A program made the translations under genes and the position numbers. 64,000 nucleotides of DNA from Thermoplasmata archaeon (GTDB taxonomy: Archaea > Thermoplasmatota > DTKX01 > JAHFTX01): positions 21,447 to 85,446 of the forward strand of contig JAHFTX010000008.1 of NCBI GenBank assembly GCA_023265395.1. Direction: 5' to 3'. A model generated the notes under the pieces. That model did no database searches. It saw only the letters and a program-made list of their open reading frames with translations, and was not told the DNA's origin. Shown in pieces: positions 8,637 through 17,257 of this stretch (the first letter of the stretch is position 1; every line of letters starts with the position of its first letter).

Positions 8637-9107
8637 TCAGCGGACCCGCAGCTCGAGCTTCTTGTCGATGACGCGCTCCTCGTAGGAACGGCCCAGCCGG
8701 TAGGCCAGCCGCTCGAGCTCCTTGAGGTTGGCCATGAGCTCCTGCCGGCTATTGGTGTCGATCAGCCTCAGGAAAGTGTGCCGCGCCCAGAGCGCATCGC
8801 CCAGGAACCACCCACTGACCGCCATGGCGATGGGCATGGCACCTAGGAAGCAGAAGTCCCAGCGGCTCTTCTCGAGGGAGTCGAGGAAATCTGCGAGCTG
8901 ACCCTCGTGGGGACGCCAGTCCGGATAGGAGATGAAGATGACTCGGGTGAAAAGGGCGATGATGAAGAGGGCTGTGAAGGCGCCGAAGAGCCCGCCGCTC
9001 CAGAGGAAGGTCTGGGTCCGGATGAAGTCGTTGTAGCTCGTCCGAAGCCGGCCGAAGTTGACCTTCTTCTTGCGGCCCCTACGCTTGCCAGAGGATTCGC
9101 TGGCCAT
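8637..9107 (-). CDS. Two-TM membrane protein of unknown function
   Basis: 156 residues. A basic N-terminus (SGKRRGRKKK) is followed by two hydrophobic stretches at about 38-58 and 87-105, with a short acidic/aromatic outer loop between them, then a C-terminal helix rich in Arg, Glu and Leu that may be cytoplasmic. I do not recognise a family with confidence. It lies between valS and purC on the same strand, 99 bp beyond the valS stop and 55 bp before the purC start. Confidence 0.7.
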   Translation of the reverse strand: MASESSGKRRGRKKKVNFGRLRTSYNDFIRTQTFLWSGGLFGAFTALFIIALFTRVIFISYPDWRPHEGQLADFLDSLEKSRWDFCFLGAMPIAMAVSGWFLGDALWARHTFLRLIDTNSRQELMANLKELERLAYRLGRSYEERVIDKKLELRVR

Positions 9108-9206
9108 CGTCGACCGACCCGCTCATAGGAGCGCATTACGGCGCAGCGCCCCACCGGCCGTAAATGTTGGGGTGTGGGCGTTGGGAGGCCACCATCGCCC
9201 CATTGC

Positions 9207-11852
9207 CTACCCCGCACCATGCCAAAGGAGGATCTGGACGTCTGCCGCCTGCAGGACTTCGACTGCCTGGCCCCCTACCTCGGTGCGGCTGATTACCTGC
9301 ACCATGTTCGGAGGGATATCGACCATCCTGCCCTCTTGAAGCGCCACGGTCAGGGGTTGGCCCTTGGCGATTTGCGCTGCAACGACCTCCAGCGGGAGGG
9401 CTTCGATGGCAGCGATGACTTCCTTGGCCGCCCCGCGGAATGCTGGACCCAGCAGCTTGTGGTCGGGTCGAAGCGCGATGGCGCGCTCGTCGACCGTCGC
9501 GACCGTCGCAGTGCGGAGCTGCGTGATGTTGGCGACATCGGTGAGGATCGCTAGGTCCACCAGTGGGGTGGCGGTCACGAGCTCCACCATCGCGATCGGG
9601 TCGCTGCGCTTGAGCTTGTGCTCGCTGCGCCAATGCCGGAGCGCGGCCAGCACGGCCTTGAGGCGCTCGCCCTGCTGGAGAGCAACCTCGTCGCGCAGTG
9701 GGGCCTTGGGCCAGGGGAGCCGGCCGACCGAGGGGGCCGCGTGGAACCGCCGGAAGTGGTTCTGGTAGACCTCCTCACACACGTGCGGAAGGAACACTGA
9801 GAGCGCCGCCAAGGTGCCAGTCCCGATGGTTGCGAGTGTATACTGCAGGGCAGGATCGGGCGTACCGGTGGCCAACAGCGCCACTCGGGGCTTGATCGAC
9901 TCGAGGTAGTGATCTGCAAACTCATGCCACAGGAACTGCTCGAGCTCCCGGATCGCCTGGTCGAAGCGGTACGCAGACAGCGCCTCGTCCGCGCGGTCGA
10001 CGGCCTCACCGAATCGGTGCAGGACCCAGCGATCGAGGGCGCTCAGCTGGGCAGGTGGCGGCACGGCGCCGCGGTACCCCTCGAGCGCCTCCCCCGCATA
10101 GGAGAGCGCATTGTAAGCCTTCTGCACCAGCCGGCTACCGTGGACGACCACTTTCTCCTGGAACGCATGGTCGACCCCCAGGCTGCAGTTGGCCGCCCAG
10201 GTCCGGAAGGCATCGGCCCCGTGGCGTTCCACCAAGGGCACCGGGTCGACGACGTTTCCCTTCGAGGTGTGCATGGGGGTGCCATCAGGCGCCATGATGA
10301 ACCCGGTGATCATGATCTGCTCCCAGGGTGGGGCATCGAAGAGTTGCACCGCGCGCAGCAGGGTGTAGAAGGCCCACGTCCGGATGATGTCGTGGGATTG
10401 GGGTCGCAGGCTCGTCGGCCACAAGCGCTCGAAGAGCGCACGGTCGCGTTCCCAGTAGGTGATGAACTCCGCGGTGATGCTGCTATCGACCCAGGTGTCG
10501 AAGACGTCCTTGCAGCCCTCGAGCGTCCCCCCGCAGGCAGGGCAGGCGGCCACGGGGGGAGCGTCGACCGTCGGGTCGACGTACAACTGCTCCTCGGTCG
10601 CCGGCACGACGTGCGCGCAACTGCTGCACTCCCACAGCGGGATGGCGGTGGCGAAATAGCGCTGGCGGCTGACGCACCAGTCCCAGGCGAGGCTGTCAGC
10701 CCAGTTCTCGAGCCGCACGCGCATTGTCGGCGGGAACCACTGGACCTTCGCCGCCACATCCTTGACGCGCTGCCGTAGGTCGGTCGAGCGGATGAACCAT
10801 TGAGGCACTCGCAGGAACTCGACCGGGGTGCCACATCGCCAACAACAGCCGACGTTGCCCGTGGTGGGTCGCTGCTGGAGCAGCAGCCCGGCGCTCCGCA
10901 GCCGCTGCGTGGTCTGCTCCCGAGCGTGCAGGATGGTGGAGCCTTCGAGCTCGGGGCCAATCAGGGAGGTCATCTTGCCGTCGCGGTCGATGGGATCCTG
11001 CATGGGCAGACGATGACGTTGCAGCCATTCGAGGTCGACTCGGTCCCCAAAGGAGCAGACCATCACCGCGCCACTTCCGAAGGCAAGGTCCACGTCGGGA
11101 TCCGCCAGGACGGGGACTTGCTTGCCGTACAGGGGCGTCGATACGGTCGTGCCGACCAGCGAGGCACCTCGCGGGTCGTCGGGGTTGACCAGCACGGCCT
11201 GGCAGGCACAGATCAGTTCGGGGCGCGTGGTGGCGACCTCGAGGGTGCCCCCGTCGGTTCGCGCAAAGGGAATCGTACAGAGCTGGGTGCTGCGCTCCTC
11301 GTATTCGACATCGGCCGCCGCCAGTGCCGTGCCGCAATGGCCGCACCACGTCACCGGGTGTTCCTTCTTGTAGACGTAGCCCTTGGCGAAGATCCGCAGG
11401 AAGGTCTTCTGCGTGATCGCACGGTACTGGGGACTGTCCGTTCGGTAGTACTGTGTCTCGTCCATGCTGTGGCCGAGCATCGTGAACTGGTCGATCATGC
11501 GCTGGATGTTCGAATCGGCGAACTCGGTGCACAAGCGGATGAGGGTCTGGCGGTCGGTGTCACGCTTGGAGACCTTGTGCTTCTTCTCGACCGCGACCTC
11601 GATCGGCATCCCGTTGACGTCGGCGCACAGCGGGAAGAGGACGTTGTCACCCTTGAGGCGGCGATGCCGCGCAACGAAATCGATCTGGGTGTACCCGGTG
11701 GCATGGCCCAGATGGAGTGCACCGCTGGCGTACCGCGGGGGGTTATCGATGGAGAATATCGGTGCCTTGGATCTGGGGTCGAAGTGGTGGACTCCCCACG
11801 TGCGCCATCTCTCCTGCCAGTGAGCTTCCCGTGCGCGATGGTCATAGGGCAC
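9207..11852 (-). CDS. valS: Valyl-tRNA synthetase
   Basis: Charges tRNA-Val; class Ia synthetase. The HIGH motif is in SGALHLGHA, followed by TGYTQIDFVARHRR, the editing domain (EVATTRPEL), zinc-type CxxC pairs (CGHCG, CWRC, CSSC, CPAC) and the anticodon-binding domain. FGSGAVMVCSFGD in the editing domain points to ValRS rather than IleRS. The KMSKS equivalent reads PMHTSKGN, lacking its first lysine. The start is uncertain: GTG at 11852 puts the usual YDxxxxExxWQERW segment at the N-terminus and lies ~40 nt from a TATA-like TTTTATGG; ATG at 11900 is the alternative. The track's 12155 start is too long. Confidence 0.93.
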   Translation of the reverse strand: MPYDHRAREAHWQERWRTWGVHHFDPRSKAPIFSIDNPPRYASGALHLGHATGYTQIDFVARHRRLKGDNVLFPLCADVNGMPIEVAVEKKHKVSKRDTDRQTLIRLCTEFADSNIQRMIDQFTMLGHSMDETQYYRTDSPQYRAITQKTFLRIFAKGYVYKKEHPVTWCGHCGTALAAADVEYEERSTQLCTIPFARTDGGTLEVATTRPELICACQAVLVNPDDPRGASLVGTTVSTPLYGKQVPVLADPDVDLAFGSGAVMVCSFGDRVDLEWLQRHRLPMQDPIDRDGKMTSLIGPELEGSTILHAREQTTQRLRSAGLLLQQRPTTGNVGCCWRCGTPVEFLRVPQWFIRSTDLRQRVKDVAAKVQWFPPTMRVRLENWADSLAWDWCVSRQRYFATAIPLWECSSCAHVVPATEEQLYVDPTVDAPPVAACPACGGTLEGCKDVFDTWVDSSITAEFITYWERDRALFERLWPTSLRPQSHDIIRTWAFYTLLRAVQLFDAPPWEQIMITGFIMAPDGTPMHTSKGNVVDPVPLVERHGADAFRTWAANCSLGVDHAFQEKVVVHGSRLVQKAYNALSYAGEALEGYRGAVPPPAQLSALDRWVLHRFGEAVDRADEALSAYRFDQAIRELEQFLWHEFADHYLESIKPRVALLATGTPDPALQYTLATIGTGTLAALSVFLPHVCEEVYQNHFRRFHAAPSVGRLPWPKAPLRDEVALQQGERLKAVLAALRHWRSEHKLKRSDPIAMVELVTATPLVDLAILTDVANITQLRTATVATVDERAIALRPDHKLLGPAFRGAAKEVIAAIEALPLEVVAAQIAKGQPLTVALQEGRMVDIPPNMVQVISRTEVGGQAVEVLQAADVQILLWHGAG

Positions 11853-11990
11853 GCCTTCAACCCCCTGTTCGGTCCAGGGCGGAGTGCTCCATAAAACCAT
11901 TCGGACGCGCCGTGAATCGCTGCCGATCGCAGCCCCGCGAGTCCAGGAGCGCCACGGAGCGACACGTTCGCATTCGCCGAGAGGCTGCGG

Positions 11991-12000
11991 TATATATAGG
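11991..12000 (+). promoter_or_regulatory. TATA box of the nuo cluster
   Basis: TATATATAGG centred about 29 nt before the nuoA ATG at 12025; no ribosome site lies between, so the nuo transcript is probably leaderless or nearly so. The ~125 bp between valS and this box hold no other feature I can see. Confidence 0.8.
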
Positions 12001-12024
12001 CCCCGTTCCATCCCACGGCCGTCC

Positions 12025-12444
12025 ATGGTACCGGCTGACCAGTATGTGGGCGTAGGCGTGCTCATCATCGTGGCGCTGTTGTTCCCGTTGGGCACCCTCT
12101 TCGCCACCCGCCTGTTCCGTCCCCGTCGCACGCCGGTGGGCGCGCGCCAGTTCATGCTGGGGATCCACTATGCCGAGCGGACCGATGACCGCTACGCCGA
12201 AGATACCTACGAATGCGGCAACCCACTGATGACCGAGACCAGCGACATCGATTTCCACTTCCAGTATTACATGTACGCCATCATCTTCGTCGCTGCCGAC
12301 GTGATGGCGATCTTCCTAATCCTGTGGGGCTTGGACTACCAGGAACTCTCAGACTCGGCGCGAATGGCGATGCTCGGCTTCGTCGCCGTGTTGGTCATCG
12401 GGGTGCTCTACGCCCTGCGCAAGGAATCGATGGTGTGGATATAG
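12025..12444 (+). CDS. nuoA: NADH-quinone oxidoreductase subunit A
   Basis: Small membrane subunit of complex I, 139 residues, three predicted TM helices (about 8-28, 75-95, 106-128). The family signature YECGNP sits in the first loop and FQYYMYAIIFVAADVMAIFLILW is the second helix with its conserved acidic residue. The ATG at 12025 is chosen over the track's long ORF because it lies at leaderless distance from a strong TATA box. First gene of nuoABCDHI. Confidence 0.94.
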   Translation: MVPADQYVGVGVLIIVALLFPLGTLFATRLFRPRRTPVGARQFMLGIHYAERTDDRYAEDTYECGNPLMTETSDIDFHFQYYMYAIIFVAADVMAIFLILWGLDYQELSDSARMAMLGFVAVLVIGVLYALRKESMVWI

Positions 12445-12455
12445 GGAGGGTGCCG

Positions 12456-13073
12456 ATGACCGCTCAATCGCCGGGGATCCACTTGGAGCGGCCAACGGAC
12501 GACCGGGAGACCCAGATCGGTTTTGCCCGCAGCGAGGACCTCCTTGAGTGGTTGACCAACATCGCTGAGGACCAGACCGAGAAGTTCGGCATCAAGAACC
12601 TGGTGAAGCCCCTCAACCATGACATCTTCAACTGGGGACAACGTCACAGCATCTGGTTCCTCGAGATGGGAATCATGTGTTGTGCCCTCGAGATGGGGGC
12701 GGCGATTGGTCCGCGCTATGACCTGCACCGCTTCGGGATCGTCCCGCGGGCCAGTCCGCGGCAATGCGATGTCATGATCGTCAACGGACCCATCTCGTAC
12801 AAGCTGAAGGACGGCTTGTTGCGCCTCTATGAGCAGATGCCCGAACCCAAGTGGGTCATCTGCATGGGGGAATGCTCCATCAGTGGCGGTCCCTACCACA
12901 AGGCCTACTCGATCATCAAGGGTGCGCGGCAGTTCTTGCCCGTGGATGTCTTCATCCCCGGCTGCCCGGTACGGCCCGAGGCGTTGATCCACGGCTTCAT
13001 GGTCTTGCGGGAAAAGATTGAGAGCATGAAGGTCAGCCAGGGCAAGCAGACCGTCCTGGTGGAGAAGATCTGA
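12456..13073 (+). CDS. nuoB: NADH-quinone oxidoreductase subunit B
   Basis: Carries the terminal 4Fe-4S cluster N2 that hands electrons to quinone; 205 residues. Ligands are visible as the adjacent cysteines in GIMCCALEM, the cysteine in CMGECSISGG and the one in FIPGCPVRPEAL. The ATG at 12456 follows GGGAGGG by 5 nt; the upstream part of the track ORF lies inside nuoA in another frame. The ~50 residues before the cluster domain (with RSEDLLEWLTNIAEDQ) are longer than in bacterial NuoB. Confidence 0.95.
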   Translation: MTAQSPGIHLERPTDDRETQIGFARSEDLLEWLTNIAEDQTEKFGIKNLVKPLNHDIFNWGQRHSIWFLEMGIMCCALEMGAAIGPRYDLHRFGIVPRASPRQCDVMIVNGPISYKLKDGLLRLYEQMPEPKWVICMGECSISGGPYHKAYSIIKGARQFLPVDVFIPGCPVRPEALIHGFMVLREKIESMKVSQGKQTVLVEKI

Positions 13074-13101
13074 GCATCATCGGGTGCTGGGGAGGGTTGC
13101 G

Positions 13102-13749
13102 ATGGCTGGCGGACGCAAGGTCGTTGCCAAGCGACGGGTCACCACCTCAGCGGCCTCGCCCGACCCTGGGCATCTCGGCGCACGCCACAGCTCCAAGAGC
13201 GGCGTGGCAGGGAGCGGGGGCGACAGCAGCCCTGAGGTCCTGCTCGAGGAACTCGAGGAGCTCCTCCCGAGCGTCATCCTGCGATCGGCCGTGCGCCTGC
13301 AGAAGCACGAGTTGCGCATCAAGGTCGGCCGGGACGACCTCGTCCGGGTCTGCACGCTGCTGCGCGACAACTTGAGCCTCGAGCACTGCACCCTGATCAC
13401 CCCGGTCGACTGGGTGACGCACTGGAGCTGCGTCTACCACCTGTTCAGCTACAGCCGCCGTCCCCTCAACCTCGAGATCATCGTCGACCTGCCGCGGGCC
13501 GAGCCCTGGGTCGACAGCATCACGCCCCTCTATGCCGGCGCCAACTGGCACGAGCGCGAGGCCTACGACCTGATGGGGATCGACTTCCGCGGCCACCCCG
13601 ACCAGCGCCGGATCCTCAATCCTGACTGGTGGGAGGGCCACCCGTTGCGCAAGGATTACACTTGGGACATGGAGCCCCACAAGATCGGAGGATTCGTCCC
13701 CCTGTTCGAGATCAAGGGCGGCGAGAGCGGCGGCAACACGAACCTGTAG
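13102..13749 (+). CDS. nuoC: NADH-quinone oxidoreductase subunit C
   Basis: 30-kDa hydrophilic subunit that docks on NuoD; 215 residues. The C-terminal half has the signature ANWHEREAYDLMGIDFRGHP followed by LRKDYTW. The first ~40 residues are basic and low in complexity. The ATG at 13102 follows GGAGGG by 5 nt and is preferred to the track start six codons earlier. 28 bp from nuoB, 15 bp from nuoD. Confidence 0.94.
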   Translation: MAGGRKVVAKRRVTTSAASPDPGHLGARHSSKSGVAGSGGDSSPEVLLEELEELLPSVILRSAVRLQKHELRIKVGRDDLVRVCTLLRDNLSLEHCTLITPVDWVTHWSCVYHLFSYSRRPLNLEIIVDLPRAEPWVDSITPLYAGANWHEREAYDLMGIDFRGHPDQRRILNPDWWEGHPLRKDYTWDMEPHKIGGFVPLFEIKGGESGGNTNL

Positions 13750-13764
13750 GTCGGGAGGGCGCAC

Positions 13765-14868
13765 ATGGCACAGATGTGGGTAAGCATGGGTCCGCAACAC
13801 CCGATGACCCACGGCCTGTGGCGCCTGCGGGTCAGGGTCGATGGCGAGATCATCACCGAGGCCGACCCGGACATGGGCTGGCTTCACCGCTCGGTCGAGA
13901 AGCTCACCGAGCTCTACGAGTACCCTTTCAATACCATCTTCACCGACCGGCTCTGCTACGCCTCACCGCTGACCTGGTCGCATTGTTACGTCGCGGCGGT
14001 CGAGGACCTGATGGGTGTCGAGGTCCCCGAGCGGGCTCGGTACATGCGTGTCATCGTCCTCGAGCTGCAGCGGATCCTGTCCCACTTGATGTGGTTTGCC
14101 GCCTATGGCCCGGACCTGGGTTTGTTCGCCGCAGCGGTCTACGGGTTCCGCGAACGCGAGGACTTCATGGACCGCATCCAGGAGCTGACCGGTCAGCGGC
14201 TCAACTACAATTACCTCCGGATCGGTGGTCTCAAGCATGACTTCCCGCCAGGATGGACCGATCGGCTGTTGGAGACCTGCGACCGCTTCCTTCCGCATCT
14301 GGAGGAGTACAAGGGCATGTGCGAGAACAACTCGATCTTCCGCATGCGCACGCAGGGTGTCGGAATCCTGCCTGCCAAGGATGCGATGAACCTGGGGGTG
14401 ACAGGCCCCAACTTGCGGGCCAGCGGCGTCGACTACGACGCGCGCGTGGACAATCCCTACGAGGCCTACGGGGAACTCGATTTCCCCAAAGTCGTCGCTA
14501 CCGAGGGGGATTGCTATGCTCGCTTCGTCGTCCGGCTCTACGAGCTGGAGCAGTCGGTGGGGATTCTCCGCCAAGCGATCAAGCAGATGCCCGACAAGGG
14601 CAAGTACCGGGCCCGAGCCCCGCGCAACGGGCCCAAGTGCGACCGTGTCTTCGACGGCACTGGTGTCGCCCGCGTGGAAGACAGTCGCGGTGAAGCGATG
14701 TTCTACGTCATCGGTCAGGGTAACGAGTACCCCTACCGGGTGAAGATACGCTCCCCTGCCTATACGACCATCGGCGCAAGCCCGGTCATGCTCGTGGGCA
14801 GTCGTGTCGCCGACATTCCCGTGATCCTCGGCTCCATCGACATGTGCATCGGCGAGACTGATAAGTAG
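13765..14868 (+). CDS. nuoD: NADH-quinone oxidoreductase subunit D
   Basis: 49-kDa subunit that forms most of the quinone chamber with NuoB and NuoH; 367 residues. SMGPQHPMTHGLWRL carries the quinone-site histidine loop, GWLHRSVEK and RILSHLMWF follow, and the C-terminus ends in GSIDMCIGETDK, the remnant of the hydrogenase Ni-binding tail (the first cysteines are lost, as in all complex I). A GGGAGG ribosome site precedes the ATG. Clearly the quinone-reducing, not hydrogenase, version. Confidence 0.95.
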   Translation: MAQMWVSMGPQHPMTHGLWRLRVRVDGEIITEADPDMGWLHRSVEKLTELYEYPFNTIFTDRLCYASPLTWSHCYVAAVEDLMGVEVPERARYMRVIVLELQRILSHLMWFAAYGPDLGLFAAAVYGFREREDFMDRIQELTGQRLNYNYLRIGGLKHDFPPGWTDRLLETCDRFLPHLEEYKGMCENNSIFRMRTQGVGILPAKDAMNLGVTGPNLRASGVDYDARVDNPYEAYGELDFPKVVATEGDCYARFVVRLYELEQSVGILRQAIKQMPDKGKYRARAPRNGPKCDRVFDGTGVARVEDSRGEAMFYVIGQGNEYPYRVKIRSPAYTTIGASPVMLVGSRVADIPVILGSIDMCIGETDK

Positions 14869-14895
14869 GGACGTCGGCGCTGGGAGGGGTGGGAC

Positions 14896-16329
14896 GTGGG
14901 GCTGTCGTTGCATGAGGTCCTACTGGTCTACCTGCTGACGCCCATCGCGGGATTCCTCGATGGCCTCCTAGAGCGGATCACCGGATTCCTGGTGCCGCCC
15001 TTGGTCGGAGCCATCGAGTTCGGCGCGGAGCAGACAGGATTCCGAGTCCTCGGCTACCTCGCCCAAGGGATCTCCTACCTCAACTGGACCCGCTTCCCCT
15101 TGCGCCTGAGCACACCCTTCATGCTCAGCTTCCTGACGGCAGCGGTCGCCGCGGTGCTCCTGTTCGCTTTCATGATGGTCAACGTCCTGGTGCTCACCTG
15201 GCTGGAGCGCAAGATGTTCTCACGCATGTGGGACATGCGCGGTCCGATGGCCGCGTCGCTCAACAACATGCAGGCTCTCTGGTGGGTATTCGTCGTGGCG
15301 GGTCTCGCCGCTCTTGCGGTGTGGGTGTGGGTCGCCTGGTTCGTCTACCCTGGCGAGGTTGCCGACAGCGTCAAGATTGCCGGTGTGGCGCTGGGTGGTT
15401 TCGTCGCGTTCGGGTCGCTCCTGTGGACTCGAGGTCACCTCGAGGGTGCCGGCTTCATGCAACAACTGGCCGATGGCAACAAGTTCTTCCTCAAGGAACT
15501 GATCATCCCGCGGGCTGCCGACCTGACGATCTACAACCTCGCCCCGATACTGTTCGTGAGCAGTTCCATCGTCCTGATCGCGGCCATCCCGTTCTCTGAC
15601 GGGTTCTTTGCGGTGGATACCTCCATGGGGCTCATCTTCACGATGGGCGTCTTCGCGGTCGCCCCTCTCGCCGTCCTCGGGGGCGGGTGGGCGCAGAACA
15701 ACAAGTACACCCTGATCGGCGGGATGCGCTCGGCTGCGATGATGATGAGCTATGAGATTCCTCTTCTGTTGTCGCTGGTGCCGGTGTTCATTTTCGCCGG
15801 GACTTTCAACCCTCTGGAGATCGTCCAACGCCAGGTCGATGCTGGCGTCTGGTTCGGCACTGGGACCTTCTTCCTGGCACCGTTGGTGTTCATGATCTGC
15901 CTCGTCGCTGAGGTCGAGCGCATCCCCTTCGACCTGCCCGAGGCCAATTCGGAGCTCGTCGAAGGCTGGGTGACCGAGTACACCGGCATGCGCTTCCTCT
16001 TCCTGCTGATGGCGGAGTACATCCGTAGCTTCGTCGGCGCGGCGATCTTGGTGCTGGTGTTCTTCGGCGGCTGGACCGGCCCCATCTACGCGGCCCTCGC
16101 GCCGACGCTGGTGGGAATTCTCGGCTTCGACCTAGCGGTGCTCTTCATGCTCGCGAAGATCTACCTCGTGTTCATCCTCTTCATCTGGATCCGCGCCTCA
16201 CTGCCCCGGGTGCGCACCGACCAGATCCTGCAGATTGGCTGGCATCGCTTGTTACCGTTGGCGCTGATAGCAATCGTTATCGCCATGTTCATGCAATTCC
16301 TCGACTGGACATCCTGGAGCCTGTTCTGA
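14896..16329 (+). CDS. nuoH: NADH-quinone oxidoreductase subunit H, enlarged
   Basis: Membrane subunit forming the quinone channel; 477 residues, well above the usual 320-400. ERK (104-106), LADGNKFFLKE (191-201), NNKYTLIGGMRSAAMMMSYE and FDLPEANSELVEG are hallmark segments. Two additions are visible: a ~70-residue N-terminal extension before TM1, and about 60 residues (118-186) between ERK and LADG holding two hydrophobic stretches. GTG start after GGGAGGGGTGG. Its TGA shares a base with the nuoI ATG. Confidence 0.93.
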   Translation: MGLSLHEVLLVYLLTPIAGFLDGLLERITGFLVPPLVGAIEFGAEQTGFRVLGYLAQGISYLNWTRFPLRLSTPFMLSFLTAAVAAVLLFAFMMVNVLVLTWLERKMFSRMWDMRGPMAASLNNMQALWWVFVVAGLAALAVWVWVAWFVYPGEVADSVKIAGVALGGFVAFGSLLWTRGHLEGAGFMQQLADGNKFFLKELIIPRAADLTIYNLAPILFVSSSIVLIAAIPFSDGFFAVDTSMGLIFTMGVFAVAPLAVLGGGWAQNNKYTLIGGMRSAAMMMSYEIPLLLSLVPVFIFAGTFNPLEIVQRQVDAGVWFGTGTFFLAPLVFMICLVAEVERIPFDLPEANSELVEGWVTEYTGMRFLFLLMAEYIRSFVGAAILVLVFFGGWTGPIYAALAPTLVGILGFDLAVLFMLAKIYLVFILFIWIRASLPRVRTDQILQIGWHRLLPLALIAIVIAMFMQFLDWTSWSLF

Positions 16330-17237
16330 TGGCCGGTGCGTTGGTGATCCCCCCTCGTCCCGAGGGGACGGGAATCGACGGGGGTTTGCTCGAGTTGTTC
16401 ATCAAGCCGATGGGGGTGACCGCCAAGACGATGTGGCGGACCTGGAAGTTCGGCGCTGCGCGGCCGCGCACCAACCTCTACCCGATCGAGAAGCCCGACA
16501 TGCCCGAGTACTACCGGGGCTTCCATGAGATCGACTGGGAACTCTGCATCGGCTGTTCCGTCTGTGCACGGGTCTGCCCCAACGACTGCATCCAGATGGA
16601 GAAGGTCGATCTGACCGCTTCAGACGAGATCGACAAGCTCTACTCGCGGTCGTTTATGGACTCTAAGAAGGGCGTCGCCAAACGTCCCGGTGTGGACATG
16701 GGCCACTGCCTGCTCTGCGGGTTCTGCGAGGAGTACTGCCCCACAGACGCCTGGCGGATGGTCAACAAGTTCGAGCTCGCCGATACCGAACGCGACCGAC
16801 TCTACTACAGCGCCGCCGCCTTGCGCAAGGACGAGCCCCGAGCGCCGCCGCGCCTGCTCAACAAGGCCATGGAGAATCCGCAGTTGGACTGGGCCAACTG
16901 CACAGGTTGCCAAGCCTGTGTCCGCCACTGTCCGACGCGGTGCATCTACACGGTCGAAGCCGGCGCCAACGAGAAAGGGCGGAAGATCCGCAAGGTCGTC
17001 TTCGACTACGCCATCTGCATCGGTTGCCGCACCTGCGTCGAAGCCTGCAAGTTCGACGCGCTGGAGATGAACAATCAGGAGGCCGTCACCAATCCCGTGG
17101 AGGCCGAGCCCTGGGTGCGGGCCTTCAACATCGAGGAGGGGACGTTGCGGTTGCAGCCCAACATGCCCAAGTTCCAGAAGGTCAACCCCGTCGGAGCTCC
17201 GCAGGAGCAGCCCCTCTCGGGACCCCTCGAACCCTGA
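16329..17237 (+). CDS. nuoI: NuoI-like ferredoxin subunit with four 4Fe-4S motifs
   Basis: Electron-transfer subunit of the peripheral arm. Normal NuoI has two CxxCxxCxxxC motifs; this 302-residue protein has four: C73-C83, C127-C137, C191-C201 and C230-C240. It therefore looks like two 8Fe ferredoxin modules in tandem, the pairs separated by ~55 residues. All sixteen cysteines are intact. It starts inside the nuoH stop (TGATG). No nuoE, F or G is present, so electrons probably come from a carrier such as ferredoxin or an unknown donor (inference). nuoJKLMN are not in the window. Confidence 0.92.
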   Translation: MAGALVIPPRPEGTGIDGGLLELFIKPMGVTAKTMWRTWKFGAARPRTNLYPIEKPDMPEYYRGFHEIDWELCIGCSVCARVCPNDCIQMEKVDLTASDEIDKLYSRSFMDSKKGVAKRPGVDMGHCLLCGFCEEYCPTDAWRMVNKFELADTERDRLYYSAAALRKDEPRAPPRLLNKAMENPQLDWANCTGCQACVRHCPTRCIYTVEAGANEKGRKIRKVVFDYAICIGCRTCVEACKFDALEMNNQEAVTNPVEAEPWVRAFNIEEGTLRLQPNMPKFQKVNPVGAPQEQPLSGPLEP

Positions 17238-17257
17238 GCGTCGGTGCCGTGTCCGCC

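Noticed and set aside
10800-11894. 364-codon ORF on the plus strand opposite valS
   Set aside because: Antisense shadow of a clear synthetase; no recognisable motif, and no promoter or ribosome site.
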